Virus record (IMG/VR): IMGVR_UViG_3300049916_000661
Span: 1 to 30,547 of that record
DNA length: 30,547 bases
Origin: a virus
Strand: one strand, 5' to 3'
Each line of letters begins with the position of its first letter. The stretch's first letter is position 1. Both the position numbers and the translations under genes were made by a program. The notes under the pieces were generated by a model. The model made no database searches. It had not been told where the DNA came from and saw nothing but the letters and a program-made list of their open reading frames with translations. Positions 27,103-30,547 of the stretch are shown piece by piece.

Positions 27103-28636
27103 ATGTTTCGATCATTCGTGTTAAATCGCTATCCGAAATATTTACTCCTGATTTAAGAGTACCAGCCTGCATATTTAAAGCGCGGGAAAGTTTACGTAAG
27201 TTAGCAGTTTGCTTAGACTTACCTTTTCGAAGTAAGTCAACTGTCTTTTTGCGTGTTGCTGAATCTAAATTTAAATCACCATCTAATTTAATTTTGTCAA
27301 CGATACTTTCCATAAAGTCATAGATTTCTATGTCTGTCGGATCGATCTCAATCATAAATGCTCGAGTACGTATTGCGCCATCAGGATCAAGCTTATCCAT
27401 CTTTAAATTCGAGATGAAAATAACCTTACCTGTAAATTCAAAGAAGCGCGGAATCTTCCCATCATCAATAAGTTCTTGTGGATCTTCGTATTCGTCGGGC
27501 TCAACAACGTTTTTGCCCATTTTATTCCATACGAGTTTCCTTACCTTTTTCGTATCAGTAGCAGCCTTAAACATATTGCGTGCTTCCTGATCCTTTAATG
27601 CATCATCAGAATCATCAAACAAGACAATATCGTTTTGATACTTAAATAGAAGTGAATAGATACCAGCAGCAGATGCTGTACCGGTGTTTTTAAAGTAACC
27701 ATTACCATCTTGTAAACCGATCTCGCCTAAAACTTTTTCAACTGTGTATGTTTTACCAATACCACCTCGACCTGCAATAAAGAGCGCATTAGATGCACCA
27801 GATGCAGTCATCTTAATAAGATTTTCAAGGTCGGCAAGTTGCTTTTCGTAAGTAAGTTTTTCTCGGTTTGCTTCTAATTCGTCAAGCTGTGAGTTATGCG
27901 CATAGGTTTCTTTAGCTGAACCACTACGAATAGTTCCTGAAGTTGCACCAATAGCAGTAAGAATATTTGACTTCTGTGAAAGAAGTTTCTTTTCATCTTT
28001 CTTACTACCTTTCCAAATGTATTGTCTTCCTACTTTTTTAATGATAGCAGGATTCTGAGCTTCCATTTCATCAAAGATTTTAATACCCACAGACTTCCAA
28101 ACTTTAAATACCTTTTGTTTAGTAAATCCTGGACTTGAAATAAGTGAAACTACATTATCGTAAGCATCGTCAGGATCAACCGCTTCTGTAATACATTTAA
28201 GATCTTCAGGGGTAAAATCTTCTTTTAGCGAAATATCTGTTGGGTAAGATGTAAATGGACCACTTTTTACTTTACCGCTTTTTACCATATCAGCGACTTG
28301 AGGAAGTACTTGGACCAATGATACGTCTCTATCAAATGAGATGTGGTAAGTCGGGCCTTGTGTTGAACCATTCCACATATCAATTGAACTTAAGTTTTGT
28401 GAACTAGCTCCACCTACACTTTTCCAATTGAATCGAATAGATTCAATTTTTTTACCTGGTGCATAATAACGTAAACCGTAACCTGCTCCATTTGAGTTTT
28501 TAAATCGTTCCAATCCTAAGTTTGCAAACATTGACTTGATACCGGTCTTTTTGCGGAGGTACCTTAGGATGATGTTGCCAGCTTTTTCTAGAGAACCAGT
28601 GGCGAGTTCTTCGGTAATATAATCTTTAAATTGCAT
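27095..28636 (-). CDS. AAA+ ATPase with capsid-targeting-like leader
   Basis: I start at MQFKDYITEEL (ATG 28636), using the upstream GGGAAC as ribosome-binding site; ATG 28645 adds MGT. The 513-residue product has an N-terminal region of about 150 residues ending in CITE|A (149-152), a gp21-like site, and then an AAA+ module: Walker A GRGGIGKT (289-296), Walker B IVLFDDSD (337-344), sensor-1 Asn in VIFISN, and an Arg-rich AIRTRAF. It is a P-loop ATPase conserved in marine T4-like phages with unknown role. It opens the late transcription unit that runs to the PD-(D/E)xK-like gene and beyond. Confidence 0.8.
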   Translation of the reverse strand: MQFKDYITEELATGSLEKAGNIILRYLRKKTGIKSMFANLGLERFKNSNGAGYGLRYYAPGKKIESIRFNWKSVGGASSQNLSSIDMWNGSTQGPTYHISFDRDVSLVQVLPQVADMVKSGKVKSGPFTSYPTDISLKEDFTPEDLKCITEAVDPDDAYDNVVSLISSPGFTKQKVFKVWKSVGIKIFDEMEAQNPAIIKKVGRQYIWKGSKKDEKKLLSQKSNILTAIGATSGTIRSGSAKETYAHNSQLDELEANREKLTYEKQLADLENLIKMTASGASNALFIAGRGGIGKTYTVEKVLGEIGLQDGNGYFKNTGTASAAGIYSLLFKYQNDIVLFDDSDDALKDQEARNMFKAATDTKKVRKLVWNKMGKNVVEPDEYEDPQELIDDGKIPRFFEFTGKVIFISNLKMDKLDPDGAIRTRAFMIEIDPTDIEIYDFMESIVDKIKLDGDLNLDSATRKKTVDLLRKGKSKQTANLRKLSRALNMQAGTLKSGVNISDSDLTRMIETYA

Positions 28637-28669
28637 AGTTCCCATAGTCTTAGTTGATAAATAAGTGAT

Positions 28670-28687
28670 TTATAAATCTATTTATAA
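28670..28687. repeat. 18-bp late-promoter palindrome, copy 2
   Basis: Identical to 22225-22242 (minus strand TTATAAATAGATTTATAA). Both copies are followed, before the gene start, by ATGGGAACT. Confidence 0.6.
28679..28686 (-). promoter_or_regulatory. Late promoter for the AAA+ operon
   Basis: TATAAATA, 42 nt before ATG 28636, inside the 18-bp repeat. Confidence 0.6.
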
Positions 28688-28698
28688 CAAACGACTCT

Positions 28699-29175
28699 TT
28701 AATAATGTGCCCATTTGCATTTTTTCCATTGACTTTGTTCGAACCATCGTATAAATAAGCCTCGCTCGCGGCCGTGCGCCTCAATTTCCCACGGGTGGTC
28801 GTAGTAGTTTACCTTTTCCCATTCTACGTTAACACCTTTCCATTTACAAAGCTTAATGGTTCGTGAAAAATCTTTGAGTTCACCACGAGCATATTGCTTT
28901 ACGTGGACCATCTCATGCGCTACAGTTGATAGCATTTCTTGCAAAGGTTGCGATGAGTTAACACGTATAGTAAATTCACGAGGCCTATTACAAGATTCAT
29001 CTTCCCATATACAATCTCCGGACAAGCCATCCTTTTCATCAAGCTTATTGATTAAACGTATATCGATAAAAAGTTTATGTTGTAGACGAGGCATGAGATG
29101 TAGGCCTACCCAATGAGCAATGTCACCAGCCATTTCTCTTTTCTTAGATCCAGAACCTACAACGCTAATAAACAT
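28699..29175 (-). CDS. SprT-like zinc metalloprotease
   Basis: The 158-residue protein has the zincin motif VAHEMVHVKQ (HEMVH at 87-91) and a later YDHPWEIEAHGRE that can supply the third ligand or the Met-turn region, as in SprT/Wss1-like proteases. A CIWEDESC pair could hold a structural metal. SprT family proteins cut DNA-bound proteins; phage forms are common in marine T4-like genomes and could remodel host or virion proteins. Its start overlaps the helicase stop (TAATG-type), so it follows the helicase on one message. Confidence 0.78.
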   Translation of the reverse strand: MFISVVGSGSKKREMAGDIAHWVGLHLMPRLQHKLFIDIRLINKLDEKDGLSGDCIWEDESCNRPREFTIRVNSSQPLQEMLSTVAHEMVHVKQYARGELKDFSRTIKLCKWKGVNVEWEKVNYYDHPWEIEAHGRERGLFIRWFEQSQWKKCKWAHY

Positions 29176-30539
29176 TATATCTTAAATGCACTAAAGTCGT
29201 TATTCGCCGGAGCTGCAGGTGTAGTGATTTCGTCACTTGATAATGTTTGAGCTGATTCTTCTACATCATATAGTCGCATTTTAGATCGATCAATTCCAAC
29301 AACAAACCTTTTGTCTTGTGTAGGATCATTGTAACGATTTTTAAGTTGCTTTACCATTAGTTGATTCATACCTTCAAGTTGTTCTGTAGATATAAGAGCA
29401 AGCATCAAGTCAGCCGTTGCCGGTAAACCAAATGATTCTGACGTATCTGTAAGTTCAACGTCGGTATTACCAAATCCTGTACGAGTAACTTGGGTTGCAG
29501 ACCAGATGGGTACGTTATGTTCAACTGCAAGACCGCGTAATTCTTCAGCGATTGCTTTAATTAACGAATAAGTATTTATAGATCCACTAAGACCCTTCAT
29601 TCGCGAACTACCACAGATGTTCAAATAGTCAACATAGATTACATCTGGTTTGAAATCTTTCTTTAGCTTAAGTTCATCTAATAGCGCCCTGAAATGTCCT
29701 ACGTGCGCTGTCGCTGTAGGGTATTCTTTGACGATAAGGCGGCCTCGTGTTTTGCCTTTGAGTTTGTCGACTTTGGAATCAAATAATTCGCGAGGCAACG
29801 TCTCAAGTTGATCAATCGGCACGTCAAATAAGTTTGCGTCGATTCTTTCAGCAATCCTTTCTTCTGCCATTTCCATGGTGATATAAAGCACGTTTTGTCC
29901 CATGGAGAGATTGGCAGAAGCAAAGTGACACATCGCCAAAGACTTTCCCACACCAGTACCTGCAAGTATAATATTAAGTGTCTTATTTGAGACACCACCT
30001 TTGGTAATTGTATTAAACATAGAAAGATCAAATGGTATTTTGTCTTCCTGTAGATGATAGAAATCATATCGTTTTTCTGAGTTTTCAAAATAATCGTGGC
30101 CGACATTAGTATCAAATGTAACACTTAGCGCTTTTGATAAAATACCAGGGATAGCACCATCAGTAAGTTCCTTTTCCTTACCATCGATGATGCCAATTGA
30201 TTTTATGATTGCAAGATATACTGCTCTTTGCTTACACCATTCCTCGGTCGAGTTCAGTAGCCATTCTCGTTCAACTTCTTCATGATTTTTCAGATCAAGT
30301 ATGAGATTATGAATTTCATTACGATTGCTTTTATTTATATAATCAGACTTTTGAAACTCAACATCAAGTGCCGAGGAGTTAGGAAGTTTGTTATATTTTT
30401 GTAAAAAGGAAAGTATAAGTTCATAGACTGGCTTTTTTTCATCTTCAAAATACTCTGCTTTTACGTGAGGTAAAGCCTTACGGCAATATTCTTCGTCGTT
30501 AATAATTGTTTTAAGTATTATCGTTTGCAGATTTGTCAT
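29175..30539 (-). CDS. 41: Replicative DNA helicase (T4 gp41, DnaB-like)
   Basis: The 454-residue hexameric helicase has a small N-terminal helical domain and a RecA-type core with Walker A AGTGVGKS (193-200), Walker B IYVD (301-304), the SATQ motif (347-350), and VKQLKNRYNDP near residue 396-406, where DnaB-like helicases have their arginine finger. The T4 protein has 475 residues. It unwinds DNA 5' to 3' at the fork with the primase. The acidic/Ala-Pro tail and closing DFSAFKI are typical of phage members. The complete gene lies in the window, 8 nt from its right edge. Confidence 0.93.
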   Translation of the reverse strand: MTNLQTIILKTIINDEEYCRKALPHVKAEYFEDEKKPVYELILSFLQKYNKLPNSSALDVEFQKSDYINKSNRNEIHNLILDLKNHEEVEREWLLNSTEEWCKQRAVYLAIIKSIGIIDGKEKELTDGAIPGILSKALSVTFDTNVGHDYFENSEKRYDFYHLQEDKIPFDLSMFNTITKGGVSNKTLNIILAGTGVGKSLAMCHFASANLSMGQNVLYITMEMAEERIAERIDANLFDVPIDQLETLPRELFDSKVDKLKGKTRGRLIVKEYPTATAHVGHFRALLDELKLKKDFKPDVIYVDYLNICGSSRMKGLSGSINTYSLIKAIAEELRGLAVEHNVPIWSATQVTRTGFGNTDVELTDTSESFGLPATADLMLALISTEQLEGMNQLMVKQLKNRYNDPTQDKRFVVGIDRSKMRLYDVEESAQTLSSDEITTPAAPANNDFSAFKI

Positions 30540-30547
30540 GTTTGTTT

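Noticed and set aside
29573-29580. TATAAATA inside the helicase gene
   Set aside because: No gene start follows it; in AT-rich DNA such octamers arise by chance.

Overview
The window is an AT-rich, tightly packed piece of a T4-like myovirus of the marine (cyanophage/pelagiphage-like, 'exo-T-even') kind. The main evidence is a T4 gp41-type DnaB helicase, a T4 RNase H/FEN-type nuclease, phage NrdA and NrdB, a 2OG-Fe(II) oxygenase, TATAAATA late promoters, and many small proteins of the type shared by marine T4-like phages. Nothing here fixes the host: there are no photosynthesis genes, tRNAs, integrase or CRISPR array. Family names are recognised from motifs and remembered families, not from a database search.

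Layout. (1) 1-3.3 kb: a membrane-protein zone. Two small membrane proteins and a 489-residue acidic repeat protein lie on the minus strand. A divergent plus-strand cassette of five genes (1858-3305) encodes a three-TM holin-like protein, a lipoprotein-like coiled coil, two paralogous TM/coiled-coil proteins and a small soluble protein. A bidirectional terminator at 3292-3319 closes it. (2) 3.3-9.1 kb, minus strand: small accessory genes, with a 2OG-Fe(II) oxygenase, a ParB-like domain protein, a capsule-type glycosyltransferase, a GIY-YIG/T5orf172-like protein, and short genes joined by TAATG/ATGA overlaps. (3) 9.2-13.5 kb: a SemiSWEET-like PQ-loop protein, HAD phosphatase, RecB/Cas4-like exonuclease, FmdB-like protein, two conserved unknowns, RNase H and a GIY-YIG-like protein. 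(4) 13.5-17.6 kb: sulfotransferase, glycosyltransferase, zinc ribbon, NrdA and NrdB. (5) 17.7-18.9 kb: three conserved T4-like unknowns. (6) 18.9-28.6 kb: ten genes that look like head-internal or head-assembly proteins. Many start with a short M-x-F-x-x-[YF] type leader resembling the T4 capsid-targeting sequence, or carry [LI]-x-E|[AGS] sites like those cut by the T4 gp21 prohead protease. They include a nucleotidylyltransferase, a cupin plus KxDG-motif protein, a PD-(D/E)xK-like protein and an AAA+ ATPase. (7) 28.7-30.5 kb: a SprT-like metalloprotease and the replicative helicase.

Regulation can be read directly. Five minus-strand promoters have a T[GT]TACA-like -35, exactly 17 bp, then TATAAT; they precede genes at 5954, 9080, 11652, 13017 and 17598, mostly nucleotide or DNA metabolism and accessory genes. 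About ten late-type TATAAATA boxes precede structural, membrane and head genes. Several late boxes overlap the upstream stop codon and sit only 3-8 nt before the next ATG, which predicts leaderless or almost leaderless late mRNAs.

The most promising possibly undescribed systems are the putative head-packaged enzyme set of 18.9-28.6 kb, the plus-strand membrane/lysis-like cassette facing the 489-residue repeat protein, and the sulfotransferase/glycosyltransferase pair. The largest stretch without a gene is 9081-9242, which holds a promoter, an operator-like palindrome and a long stem-loop.
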